The translations under genes were made by a program, and so were the position numbers. Below the pieces are notes generated by a model. It saw only the letters and a program-made list of their open reading frames with translations. It searched no databases and was not told the DNA's origin. DNA of 8,366 bases, taken from Planctomycetaceae bacterium. GTDB lineage: Bacteria; Planctomycetota; Planctomycetia; Pirellulales; Thermoguttaceae. Shown piece by piece: positions 1 through 6,612 of the stretch. Position 1 is the stretch's first letter; each line of letters begins with the position of its first letter. The stretch lies in assembly GCA_015062085.1 (NCBI GenBank), contig SUVI01000156.1:1-8366 (forward strand), in the 5' to 3' direction.

Positions 1-228
1 GTCCTGGACCGGCATGGGAAGGAGTTTGCAGACGACGTTTCGTTTCCGTCCTCCGCCGAGCTCTTCCTCCGCGAGCCAGACCTGGCCCATTCCACCGCGT
101 CCGAGAGAACGAACGAGAGTAAAATTCTGAAACTGCCCGATCTTCCGCCCCGGCTCAAGCGGTTTGGAGTAGCCGTCGATGCGGTGATCATTCGGATCGA
201 AAGTCTTAATGGAATCAAATGTGTTCAT
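1..228 (-). CDS. Ser/Thr protein kinase, PknB-type, N-terminal part (3' end outside window)
   Basis: The first 76 codons of a eukaryotic-type Ser/Thr protein kinase are present; the gene runs off the left edge. After a roughly 30-residue hydrophilic lead, the kinase fold opens with a textbook glycine-rich ATP loop, SLGRGGMGQVWLAEE (residues 41-55). The expected beta-3 lysine follows in NVVCKLLP (Lys68, the VAIK-equivalent residue). The catalytic loop, DFG motif and any transmembrane or sensor region lie outside the window, so the target cannot be guessed. The ATG at 226-228 is chosen because it is followed directly by the open frame and preceded by a purine-rich AAGAAG stretch (232-237), only a modest ribosome binding site. 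The terminator at 353-393 separates it from the radical SAM gene upstream, so it probably has its own promoter. Kinases of this type are abundant in planctomycetes (family knowledge). Kinase assignment is firm; subfamily is not. Confidence 0.9.
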   Translation of the reverse strand, partial: MNTFDSIKTFDPNDHRIDGYSKPLEPGRKIGQFQNFTLVRSLGRGGMGQVWLAEEELGGGRKRNVVCKLLPMPVQD

Positions 229-313
229 GATCTTCTTTTCTGAAAAAATTTTAAAAGTATGCGTTTAACACAGTCTCAAATCCAAGTCGTCTTCTGAGAA
301 AGACAGACACTGT

Positions 314-342
314 ATTTTACTTCAGATCTTCTAAAAATGCAA
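314..342 (-). promoter_or_regulatory. Candidate sigma-70-type promoter for the kinase gene
   Basis: On the minus strand a TTGCAT hexamer (337-342) is followed, after exactly 17 bases, by TAAAAT (314-319), which matches 5 of 6 positions of the TATAAT consensus; the -35 matches only 3 of 6. It lies just downstream of the radical SAM terminator and about 85 bases before the kinase ATG, where a promoter is needed. A run of seven C (minus strand) directly abuts the -35 box. This is prediction from sequence only. Confidence 0.4.
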
Positions 343-352
343 GGGGGGGCGT

Positions 353-393
353 AAAAAAACCGTCAGTCGGACGAAAGTCTCTCCAACTGACGG
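353..393 (-). terminator. Rho-independent terminator of the radical SAM gene
   Basis: A perfect 8-bp stem, CCGTCAGT (360-367) with ACTGACGG (386-393), encloses an 18-base interior that can add a short GAC/GTC inner helix around a GAAA (plus-strand reading) tetraloop. On the minus strand the stem is followed at once by seven T (353-359). It starts 22 bases after the stop codon of the 416-2299 gene. The T-run exists only in the minus-strand orientation, so the terminator is directional. Confidence 0.88.
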
Positions 394-415
394 CAGAAAT
401 CCCCGTTTTCGGCGT

Positions 416-2299
416 TTATCCTACGAGTTCCATTTTTTGTTCATGGAGGGCAGCGTTTTCTGCGGATCCGCCATTCTCGTCACACACTCCATTCTCTTCC
501 GACGGCTTACGCTCCATCACGAGCGGTTCCACGGCCGAGGCCAGCTCGATGGACTCATCCTGCACGTACGCATTGCGCTGGTAGAACGTCGGCGGCTCGT
601 AGGTGACGCCGCGTGCCAGGCGTTTTTCTTCACGCCAGATCGTGTAGCGCAGATACTTCGCGCCGACGTAGGAGAAAAGACGCATCTTCAGTGAACCGAA
701 TTCCTTCAGGAGGTCTTTCAGCAGCTGGTCGGCGAGCTGGAAAACGACGTCATTGCGTCCGCGATAGTAGCTGCGCATTGCGGCGACCATCGGGATGTAG
801 GCATTACGGACCGGCTCCATTTCCCAGTCCCAACGGCGGCGGACGCGTTCATCGGGATGATCTTTGTACTTGAGCCATCCATTCAGCAGCGTGCGGGTCA
901 AACGCATGAGCGACGGCCCGTTCACGTCAAAATCGGTCTGGAAAGCGCGTCGGAGCAGTTCGGTCTCAAGTCCGTTTTTGATGTGCGGATGGCGATAGTT
1001 GAACGCATACTGACCGTGGCAATCCGCGAGATCGTACTCGGACGGATCCTTCATCATTCCCTTGGCCGTCAGTTCCTCGAAAAGCGGGGTCCCTGGATTC
1101 GGCGTGTAGAGCATGAACTGGTGGAAATCGGTGTGGAAAGCCGTCGCGTAATCGATGGCGTTCTGGATATTTTCCGGTGTGTGCGTCGGCAGTCCGATGA
1201 TGCTGGACCCCAGAAGCCGGATCCCGTGCTCCTGCATCTGGTTCAGAAGATCCCGCACATTCACGCCGTTGAGTTTGCTGTACGCGCTGTCTTCCCCTTC
1301 CAGTCCGATCCAGACCCAGGAGATCCCGAGCTGGTTGAGTTCCTCAAGCGAGTACTTCACGAGCGCGTTGACCGAACTGAAAACGTAGAGCGCCCAGGAT
1401 CTTCCATTTTCCTGCATCAGGTGGAGAAGGCGCATTGCGCGGGGTTTGTGAAGGAGGAAGTTTTCGTCCATGATGAAGAAGGAGCAGCAGTTCATCCGCT
1501 TCGAGACCTCGTCCATCACATGATAGAGTTCATCTCCGGTCTCGTAGAAGTTCACGAACTTCCCTTTTCCGCCGAACATGGCGCTCGTCGCGCAGAAATT
1601 GCACCCCATCGGACAGCCGACGGACGGAATGATCGTCGCGGCGATATCGCCCGGTGAATCGATCCCGACGGCACGCGTTCCGAATCCGCTGTTGATGACC
1701 GGGTGACGCAGCGGCTGATCGGGATCCTGATCAAGATATTCGCGGAACCAGCGCACCCCGTCCCCCTTCACGATAAAATCGCAGTCCACACGATCTTCCA
1801 AACCGCCCAGATTGCTGATGTGCCCGCCAATGACAATGACGGCTTCCGGCTGATACTTGCGGATGAGGCGGCACATTTCTTTGACTTTCCCGACATTCAT
1901 GACGATGCTTCCGATGCCGATGATGTCGTATTTTCGGTTTTTCAGCTCTTCAATGAAGCGTTCTCGGACCGGAAAATCGAGCTGCACGCACGGGGACGTC
2001 AGGTTCGCCTGAATGAGCATCTGCCCCCAGGAACGGTGGAACATTCGGAGCGAAAACGGCCCCTGCTCGCGCGTCACCTGATTGTGATAGAGCTCCATCG
2101 GATTGATCTTCCGCGATCCAAATTCATCGTCCTGAGCGTACGGCCCAAAAACGCTCGTGAGAAGCAAAGTCGCCTTTTTCCCTTTGGGATGCACGTTCGG
2201 AAGTCCCGTCACGTTCTTCATCTGCGCGGTCGGACTGGAGACCGAGACCATGCCGTTTCCGGAAATCACGTTTAAAGAAATCGAATTCGTATTCGTCAT
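416..2299 (-). CDS. B12-binding-type radical SAM protein, substrate unknown
   Basis: A 627-residue protein with the architecture of class B (cobalamin-binding) radical SAM enzymes. Residues about 95-190 resemble a Rossmann-like B12-binding domain (YDIIGIGSIVMN, then AVIVIGGHISNLGG). The radical SAM core spans about residues 218-430. It carries the cluster motif CPMGCNFC (Cys229, Cys233, Cys236; CxxxCxxC), the FIMDENFLL strand near residue 278, and a SAM-contacting IGLEGED segment near 331-337. Residues 450-627 form a charged C-terminal region I cannot assign. No DxHxxG histidine motif is visible, so cobalamin, if bound, would probably lack His ligation, as in many relatives. The gene could begin at a TTG at 2314, but that codon overlaps the GAGGA ribosome binding site, so the ATG at 2299 is preferred. 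It stands alone between a long leader and a strong terminator. Such enzymes perform methylations, ring rearrangements and similar reactions; no neighbour reveals the substrate. Confidence 0.88.
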   Translation of the reverse strand: MTNTNSISLNVISGNGMVSVSSPTAQMKNVTGLPNVHPKGKKATLLLTSVFGPYAQDDEFGSRKINPMELYHNQVTREQGPFSLRMFHRSWGQMLIQANLTSPCVQLDFPVRERFIEELKNRKYDIIGIGSIVMNVGKVKEMCRLIRKYQPEAVIVIGGHISNLGGLEDRVDCDFIVKGDGVRWFREYLDQDPDQPLRHPVINSGFGTRAVGIDSPGDIAATIIPSVGCPMGCNFCATSAMFGGKGKFVNFYETGDELYHVMDEVSKRMNCCSFFIMDENFLLHKPRAMRLLHLMQENGRSWALYVFSSVNALVKYSLEELNQLGISWVWIGLEGEDSAYSKLNGVNVRDLLNQMQEHGIRLLGSSIIGLPTHTPENIQNAIDYATAFHTDFHQFMLYTPNPGTPLFEELTAKGMMKDPSEYDLADCHGQYAFNYRHPHIKNGLETELLRRAFQTDFDVNGPSLMRLTRTLLNGWLKYKDHPDERVRRRWDWEMEPVRNAYIPMVAAMRSYYRGRNDVVFQLADQLLKDLLKEFGSLKMRLFSYVGAKYLRYTIWREEKRLARGVTYEPPTFYQRNAYVQDESIELASAVEPLVMERKPSEENGVCDENGGSAENAALHEQKMELVG

Positions 2300-2503
2300 T
2301 TTTTTATTCCTCAAAATTTACTGCCGACAGCCAAACTCCCCATACATTCCATCTCGTATGCAACGCGAAAGTACCGTCAGGCAATGGAATATGGAATGCC
2401 GTCAAAAAGCACGTCGAAACCCGAAAATCATCTGCATGACCGAGACATTCTTCTCTAAATGGAAGAAGACAGCATACAAACATTTTCCTACTATTGAATT
2501 ATA
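2300..2503 (-). promoter_or_regulatory. Possible promoter (-10) and long structured leader of the radical SAM gene
   Basis: A perfect TATAAT hexamer occurs on the minus strand at 2498-2503, but no good -35 box sits at 16-18 bases. If used, it would give a leader of about 190 bases. The leader can form TTCTTC/GAAGAA (6 bp, loop 8). It can also form CATTCCAT (minus strand, 2391-2398) paired with ATGGAATG (2345-2352), which competes with a CATAC/GTATG hairpin over 2341-2360. ATTCCAT is present twice in tandem (2384-2397). I see none of the conserved cobalamin riboswitch core, so the class, if any, is unknown. Confidence 0.25.
2308..2312 (-). promoter_or_regulatory. Ribosome binding site deciding the radical SAM start
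   Basis: GAGGA on the minus strand lies 8 bases before the ATG at 2297-2299. It overlaps the in-frame TTG at 2312-2314, which would otherwise lengthen the protein by five residues (MRNKK). A start codon inside its own Shine-Dalgarno sequence is unlikely, so the ATG is favoured. Confidence 0.7.
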
Positions 2504-2575
2504 CGCAAAATTCGCCCAAAATCCAGTCTTTTCAGGTAAAAGTTCCGTCATGATTTGGTAATGTTTGAGTTAAAC

Positions 2576-2615
2576 GTAAACGATATGTAAACGATATGTA
2601 AAAGAAACGTAAAAG
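2576..2615. repeat. Helically phased 11-bp direct repeats (GTAAACGATAT)
   Basis: Two perfect tandem copies of GTAAACGATAT (2576-2586, 2587-2597) are followed in register by GTAAAAGAAAC (2598-2608) and GTAAAAG (2609-2615). The GTAAA core therefore recurs four times at exactly 11-bp spacing, on one face of the helix. Such phasing is typical of tandem regulator sites; the 11-bp direct repeats of PhoB boxes are one known example, though the sequence here is different. It lies about 70-110 bases upstream of the putative -10 of the radical SAM gene. The role is inferred. Confidence 0.55.
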
Positions 2616-2639
2616 CCCCCCAAATCACACTCCGCGCGT

Positions 2640-2910
2640 AAAAATGAAACGCAGAAATTCCCAGACTCGAATTTCACGAAAAACTCCCAAAGATGCGAAA
2701 TACACCAAAAGGCGATTAAAAATATTTTGATCCATCCTGGAACTGCGTACCAGTTTTACCACTGAAGACACTGAAGACACTGAAAAATCACAGAGAAACA
2801 CGGATCTTAACACAAAAAGCAGTAAAAAAAGACGACTCGAACAAATTTTGAATTTTAAAAAATCCATTTTCGTCTTTTCCGTGCAATTCGCGTCTGGCAC
2901 GTTCACAGCC
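2640..2910. repeat. Degenerate low-complexity intergenic repeat tract
   Basis: The clearest part is a 9-bp tandem repeat, CCACTGAAG-ACACTGAAG-ACACTGAAA (2759-2785), followed by CACAGAGAAACACGGA. On both sides are decayed phrases of similar style, such as TTTCACGAAAAACTC and GCGAAATACACC on the left and TTTTCCGTGCAATTCGCG on the right. From memory, this resembles the CACAGAGGA / CACGAAGGA type of dispersed intergenic repeat found in Planctomycetes, Verrucomicrobia and other environmental bacteria. That match is unverified here. The reverse frame through it gives a spurious SVSSVSSVVK-like peptide. Confidence 0.5.
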
Positions 2911-2963
2911 TTTTTTCCTTTTTCTTTTCAGTGCATCTCAGAGTCTCTTCCGATTCTTCAGCG

Positions 2964-2976
2964 GTGAAACTTTCAC
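2964..2976. promoter_or_regulatory. Palindrome GTGAAA-c-TTTCAC, possible operator
   Basis: A perfect 6-bp inverted repeat with a single central base sits about 145 bases upstream of the AsmA-like start codon. Odd-centred palindromes of this size suit dimeric regulators, but chance occurrence in an 800-bp region cannot be excluded. Confidence 0.25.
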
Positions 2977-3062
2977 ACAGCTTCCGGATAAACTTCTTTT
3001 TCCGCTTTAAAATCCCGGAAATTGCTCTGGCGCCAAATCTGTAAATCGGGTAAAATAAAACA

Positions 3063-3068
3063 GGAGGA
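3063..3068 (+). promoter_or_regulatory. Orphan Shine-Dalgarno-like GGAGGA
   Basis: A strong GGAGGA lies 52 bases before the AsmA-like ATG, too far to serve it. No ATG, GTG or TTG occurs at a suitable distance downstream of it. An in-frame stop at 3100-3102 rules out an extended AsmA start here. It could be chance, a standby site in the leader, or part of RNA structure. Confidence 0.2.
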
Positions 3069-3120
3069 AAATATCAGACCGTTTCCCAAATCGATTTCAT
3101 AAAAAATTTCATCCTATATC

Positions 3121-6100
3121 ATGGCACGAGTGATCCGCAAATCCCGCTGGCTTTTTTTGCGATGGGCAGTTTTTCTGTTCCTTCTCAGCGGCGTTTTGTC
3201 TTTCTGCTTCCTCTCTTACGAGCTGGACGCGATCGTACATCAGCGCACACTCGCGACTTTTCAGGAAAGATTTTCCAACGCAAACGTTTACGTTTCGTCA
3301 GCCCATCTGAAACGCGGCGAAGGGATCGAACTTTCCCAGTTCGTTCTCCTTTCCCCCCAGAAAGCCTCTGCCCCCGGTACGCCAGCAAGTTTCCCGCCCG
3401 TCCTTGAAGCAGAAAATGTCCGGATCGAGTGTCCGTCCCGGATCGAGGAACTTGCCGCGATGCAGGAGATCCCAATCAAGTCCGTCACGTTTGACGATGC
3501 AACGATCCACACCTACCGGCGTCCCGACGGCAGCTGGTCGCTGGATGCGCTGAAAACGGCTTCTGCAGCCTCCCGAAGCTCAGCGGATCCATCACCAGTC
3601 CTGCACTTCCAGAACACAACGATCGTCCTTCACGACATGACCGACAGGCAAAGTGAACGCAAACTGATCCTGCAGAATGTGGAGATGACCATCGATACCT
3701 CCGAAAAAACGCAGTGGAATTCCCGCGGCATCTCTCTTCCGGACTCCAATGGTCTTCCGAAACAATTTGAAGCCTACCCTTTTCGCGGAACTGCCGAGTC
3801 GAAATTCACAAAAAAGATCGTCTTTTCCGGGAAATTCTTCCCTAAACTTGGCGAGATCCTCGTCAAGGTAGACATTGAAGGGCTTCAGTACTCCGAAGAA
3901 TTCCGAAACACGCTCCCGCTGGACATCGCAGAACGTCTTCTGGAACTGAAACACATCCGCGGCGAGATCGACACGCACGTAGAAGTCGCTGCGCCGCTTC
4001 AAGACTTCGCGTCTGCCGATTACCGGCTGGATGGCCAAATGACGGACGGACGCTCGACAGACCCGCGTTTCCCCAAGCTGGTCTCCTCGCTCGCAACAGA
4101 TTTTCGGATCACGAATGACGGATTTCATTTTCCGAATCTCAACGTCCGTTTCGGCGACGGTCAGCTGGAACTGAACGTTCAGCAGCTCGGATACGGTCCC
4201 CAGGCGTCACGAAAGATCGTGTCGAAGATCCGTGAGATCGAGCTTTCAGAGGGCTTTTTTGCCTCGCTTCCGGAAAACCTTCAAAAGCAGCTCGGAGACC
4301 TTTCACCTGCCGGAAAGTTCAACATGGACGCCGTTTTTCTCTTTGACGGTACGTACTGGACGACCAAAGGAAAGATCCTCTCGAATGATCTGAGCATCAC
4401 ACACCCCAAATTTCCCTACCGTCTGGAAAAACTCCAGGGAATGGTCGAACTGAATGAGAATCAGGTCCAATTCCAGTTCCATTCCGTAAACCGGCACATT
4501 CAGCTCCAGGGAAACTTCACGACCACCTCCAAACAGCATCCGCAGCCGCCTTCCGGATCTATCCATTTTCAGGCAAAGAATATTCCTATCGACGAACGCC
4601 TTTTAAGTGCCTGCCCGGACAGTGCTGCAGAATTCATCCGTTCGCTTGAACCGTCCGGAAACATCAACATTCAAGGCGGCTACCGTTTCGTCATGGATCC
4701 GAACTCTCCGCAGCAGGACCTCCAGCTGACGGTCGAACTGCTCAAAAATTCGTGCAGGTACCGTGCGTTTCCCTATCCGCTCCGCGATCTGGAAGGGAAG
4801 ATCTGCCTCAAGAATGACCTCCTCTCGGCAAACCAACTGCGCGGAACGAACGGAAACGCGGCAGTACAGCTCTTCTTCCAATGCAGGCTCCCCCAATCGC
4901 CGACGCTTTACTCTTCAACTCAAAATTCCGTTCCCCTGCGCTCTGTAGACTGCGAACTGATCCTGACGGGAAACAGCATCTCACTCGATGACGATCTGTA
5001 CGCCAACCTGCCGCCAAATACCGCAGAAATCTTTAAGTACATTCAGCCGTACGGCACGGTCGACATTCAGTACGAATATCGCTCAGAAAACTCCTCGTTC
5101 GCCAAGAAAACCACAACACATTCAGGATCTGTGCCGGAACATACCGCACTCTGGATCCATACGGCACAGGACAGCATCCAGCTATCCTTCCCCAAACTCA
5201 ACTATCGGCTTGAGGACCTTAAAGGCAGCTTCCAGTACCAAAACGGACGGATCACCCTCTCCAATTTCAGTGCGGCTCACGGAAACACCCGTTTCTCTGG
5301 AAAAGCCTCCGGAACGATCCATTCGGTAGATCAATGGGAGCTCACTTTCGATCAGCTCACGATCGATGAACTGCATTTCGACCAGGACCTGATGGAGATC
5401 ATCCCAAAGGGAGCACGCCTTCAGATCGCTGCTCGGCGGCCTAATGGCGCACTTTACTTCAACGGTTCCCTCTGGATCGTATGCACTCCCCAAAACGACC
5501 CCCCCATTTCTGTCAAATGGCGCGGAAATGTCGGCATCTCCAACGGATCCATGACGATCGGGACCTCACCGATCTCTGGGATCAACGGCGGGATCCAGCT
5601 CATTGGATACTGGGATAAAAAGACCTTCCAATGCGGCGGTGATCTGGGGATCGACTCCCTTTTCTACCAGAATATCCAGTTCACCATGCTTCACGGGCCA
5701 CTCTGGGTAGATCATCGCCAGCTGCTCCTAGGCGGTGAGGCTGACTCGCTCATCCAAAACCTCTTCATAAGCAAATTCCTAAAAGCAGACGCTCAATACG
5801 CAGACGCACAGAATGCAGACGCACAGAATGCAGACGCACAGAATGCAGACGCTCAATACGCAGACGCACAGAATGCAGACGCACAGAATGCCAATTCGCC
5901 AACGGTCCAGCATTTTTCCCGCTCACTCAATGCCAAGTTCACAGGCGGTGATCTCTGCGGTACCTTCGCACTGCAATTCGGCTACCGGTCCACCTTTCAG
6001 ACCCACATCGTCCTGACCAATGGACAGCTTGAAAAGTGCACCTACCTCACAGGAAACGACAAATTGAAAGGCCAAATGTATGGAAGTCTTACCCTCACGG

Positions 6101-6591
6101 GAAACGACGATTCCATCCACGCCCTGCGCGGAAGAGGAGAGTTTCATCTTGCCGAAGCCGACATCTACAAACTCGGTCCCATGATGTCGCTTTTGAAGAT
6201 ACTGTCCCTCAAAGAAGTCAACGATACCGGCTTCAGTTCCGGCGATATAGTCTACCGCATCGAGGGAAACCACATCTACTTCGACAAAATCGACTTTTAC
6301 GGAGACGCTTTCAGTCTCATCGGCACAGGCGAGATGGATCTCAAAAGCCAAGTCGCGCTCACGTTTTACAGTGTCATGGGACGAAATGACAAAAAGATCC
6401 CCATCATCAGTCCCCTGCTCCACATGACGGGACGCCAGATCATGCTCATCTCCATGAAAGGACCGATCCAGAATCCGGAGATCACCACTCAGCCTCTCCC
6501 GGCTCTAAACATGGCGATCCAGCAAATGGAGGAAGAGCTCCCTCCGCCGCCGGTCCTTCCCCGAAACAGCCGGCCCGGTCTCACACGCTGA
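3121..6591 (+). CDS. Large AsmA-like inner-membrane-anchored protein with internal modules
   Basis: A 1156-residue envelope protein. A basic lead and one transmembrane helix (about residues 10-32) are followed by a long beta-rich, presumably periplasmic body, the topology of AsmA/YhdP/TamB relatives. The body repeats a motif of the form D-x-x-L-x-x-x-L-P ... L-x-P-x-G plus a hydrophobic strand near residues 257, 374, 488, 619 and 750. It alternates with FPYRLEKLQG / YRLEDLKG-type segments near 429, 549 and 690. The C-terminal part (about 938-1130) looks like an AsmA-like C-terminal domain, containing RGRGEFHLAEADIYKLGP and GTGEMDLKSQVALTF. Family members are linked to lipid transfer between membranes and outer-membrane assembly; that role is inferred. 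A pentapeptide repeat (889-923) separates the last module from the C-terminal domain. The ATG is fixed by an in-frame stop at 3100-3102 and the good signal anchor, but no Shine-Dalgarno sequence lies next to it. Confidence 0.85.
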   Translation: MARVIRKSRWLFLRWAVFLFLLSGVLSFCFLSYELDAIVHQRTLATFQERFSNANVYVSSAHLKRGEGIELSQFVLLSPQKASAPGTPASFPPVLEAENVRIECPSRIEELAAMQEIPIKSVTFDDATIHTYRRPDGSWSLDALKTASAASRSSADPSPVLHFQNTTIVLHDMTDRQSERKLILQNVEMTIDTSEKTQWNSRGISLPDSNGLPKQFEAYPFRGTAESKFTKKIVFSGKFFPKLGEILVKVDIEGLQYSEEFRNTLPLDIAERLLELKHIRGEIDTHVEVAAPLQDFASADYRLDGQMTDGRSTDPRFPKLVSSLATDFRITNDGFHFPNLNVRFGDGQLELNVQQLGYGPQASRKIVSKIREIELSEGFFASLPENLQKQLGDLSPAGKFNMDAVFLFDGTYWTTKGKILSNDLSITHPKFPYRLEKLQGMVELNENQVQFQFHSVNRHIQLQGNFTTTSKQHPQPPSGSIHFQAKNIPIDERLLSACPDSAAEFIRSLEPSGNINIQGGYRFVMDPNSPQQDLQLTVELLKNSCRYRAFPYPLRDLEGKICLKNDLLSANQLRGTNGNAAVQLFFQCRLPQSPTLYSSTQNSVPLRSVDCELILTGNSISLDDDLYANLPPNTAEIFKYIQPYGTVDIQYEYRSENSSFAKKTTTHSGSVPEHTALWIHTAQDSIQLSFPKLNYRLEDLKGSFQYQNGRITLSNFSAAHGNTRFSGKASGTIHSVDQWELTFDQLTIDELHFDQDLMEIIPKGARLQIAARRPNGALYFNGSLWIVCTPQNDPPISVKWRGNVGISNGSMTIGTSPISGINGGIQLIGYWDKKTFQCGGDLGIDSLFYQNIQFTMLHGPLWVDHRQLLLGGEADSLIQNLFISKFLKADAQYADAQNADAQNADAQNADAQYADAQNADAQNANSPTVQHFSRSLNAKFTGGDLCGTFALQFGYRSTFQTHIVLTNGQLEKCTYLTGNDKLKGQMYGSLTLTGNDDSIHALRGRGEFHLAEADIYKLGPMMSLLKILSLKEVNDTGFSSGDIVYRIEGNHIYFDKIDFYGDAFSLIGTGEMDLKSQVALTFYSVMGRNDKKIPIISPLLHMTGRQIMLISMKGPIQNPEITTQPLPALNMAIQQMEEELPPPPVLPRNSRPGLTR
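5785..5889 (+). repeat. In-frame 15-bp tandem repeat (seven copies) inside the AsmA-like gene
   Basis: Seven contiguous 15-bp units encode residues 889-923. Two unit types occur: GCAGACGCTCAATAC (ADAQY, units 1 and 5) and GCAGACGCACAGAAT (ADAQN, units 2, 3, 4, 6 and 7). All copies of a type are identical at every base. The order Y-N-N-N-Y-N-N means the stretch from 5785 repeats exactly from 5845 for at least 45 bases, suggesting a 60-bp duplication or slippage between units. The unit is a multiple of three, so copy-number changes keep the frame. It is not a CRISPR array, because there are no spacers. Confidence 0.95.
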
Positions 6592-6612
6592 CCGCAAAGT
6601 TATTTCGTCAGC
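6587..6612. terminator. Weak hairpin at the convergent gene junction
   Basis: GCTGAC (6587-6592) and GTCAGC (6607-6612) form a perfect 6-bp inverted repeat around a 14-base loop, spanning the stop codons of both convergent genes, which are only 8 bp apart. No T-run follows on either strand, so it is a poor intrinsic terminator. It may act only with Rho, or not at all. Confidence 0.2.

Larger units (their letters stand above)
2300..3120. other. 821-bp divergent intergenic region without a supported gene
   Basis: This region separates the minus-strand radical SAM gene from the plus-strand AsmA-like gene. From left to right it holds the radical SAM leader, phased 11-bp repeats (2576-2615), a degenerate low-complexity repeat tract (about 2640-2910) and a 13-bp palindrome (2964-2976). 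Two TAAAAT hexamers (3008-3013 and 3051-3056) lack convincing -35 partners, and an orphan GGAGGA lies at 3063-3068. The open frames inside it look like translated repeat and have no recognisable domain or good ribosome binding site. Confidence 0.7.

Noticed and set aside
857..1657. A 266-codon plus-strand open frame
   Set aside because: It is fully antisense to the radical SAM gene, whose reverse strand carries the conserved CxxxCxxC core; the plus-strand product has no recognisable domain.
2300..2503. Cobalamin riboswitch before the B12-type radical SAM gene
   Set aside because: The conserved core and B12-box wording could not be found on the minus strand; only unclassified hairpins are visible.
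2157..2561. A 134-codon plus-strand open frame across the radical SAM start
   Set aside because: It overlaps the coding start and leader on the opposite strand and has no ribosome binding site or domain.
2741..2755. AACTG-CGTAC-CAGTT hairpin followed by TTTT as a terminator
   Set aside because: The stem is only 5 bp, AT-rich, and no gene ends nearby on either strand.
2625..2906. A 93-codon minus-strand open frame in the intergenic region
   Set aside because: Its product (SVSSVSSVVK-like) is translated low-complexity repeat, a known source of spurious annotations; no convincing start signal.
2982..3020. TTCCGG ... CCGGAA inverted repeat upstream of the AsmA-like gene
   Set aside because: It is a 6-bp stem with a 27-base loop and no T-run; too weak to call as terminator or operator.
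5785..5889. Possible CRISPR array
   Set aside because: The units are contiguous 15-bp copies without spacers and lie in frame inside a coding gene.
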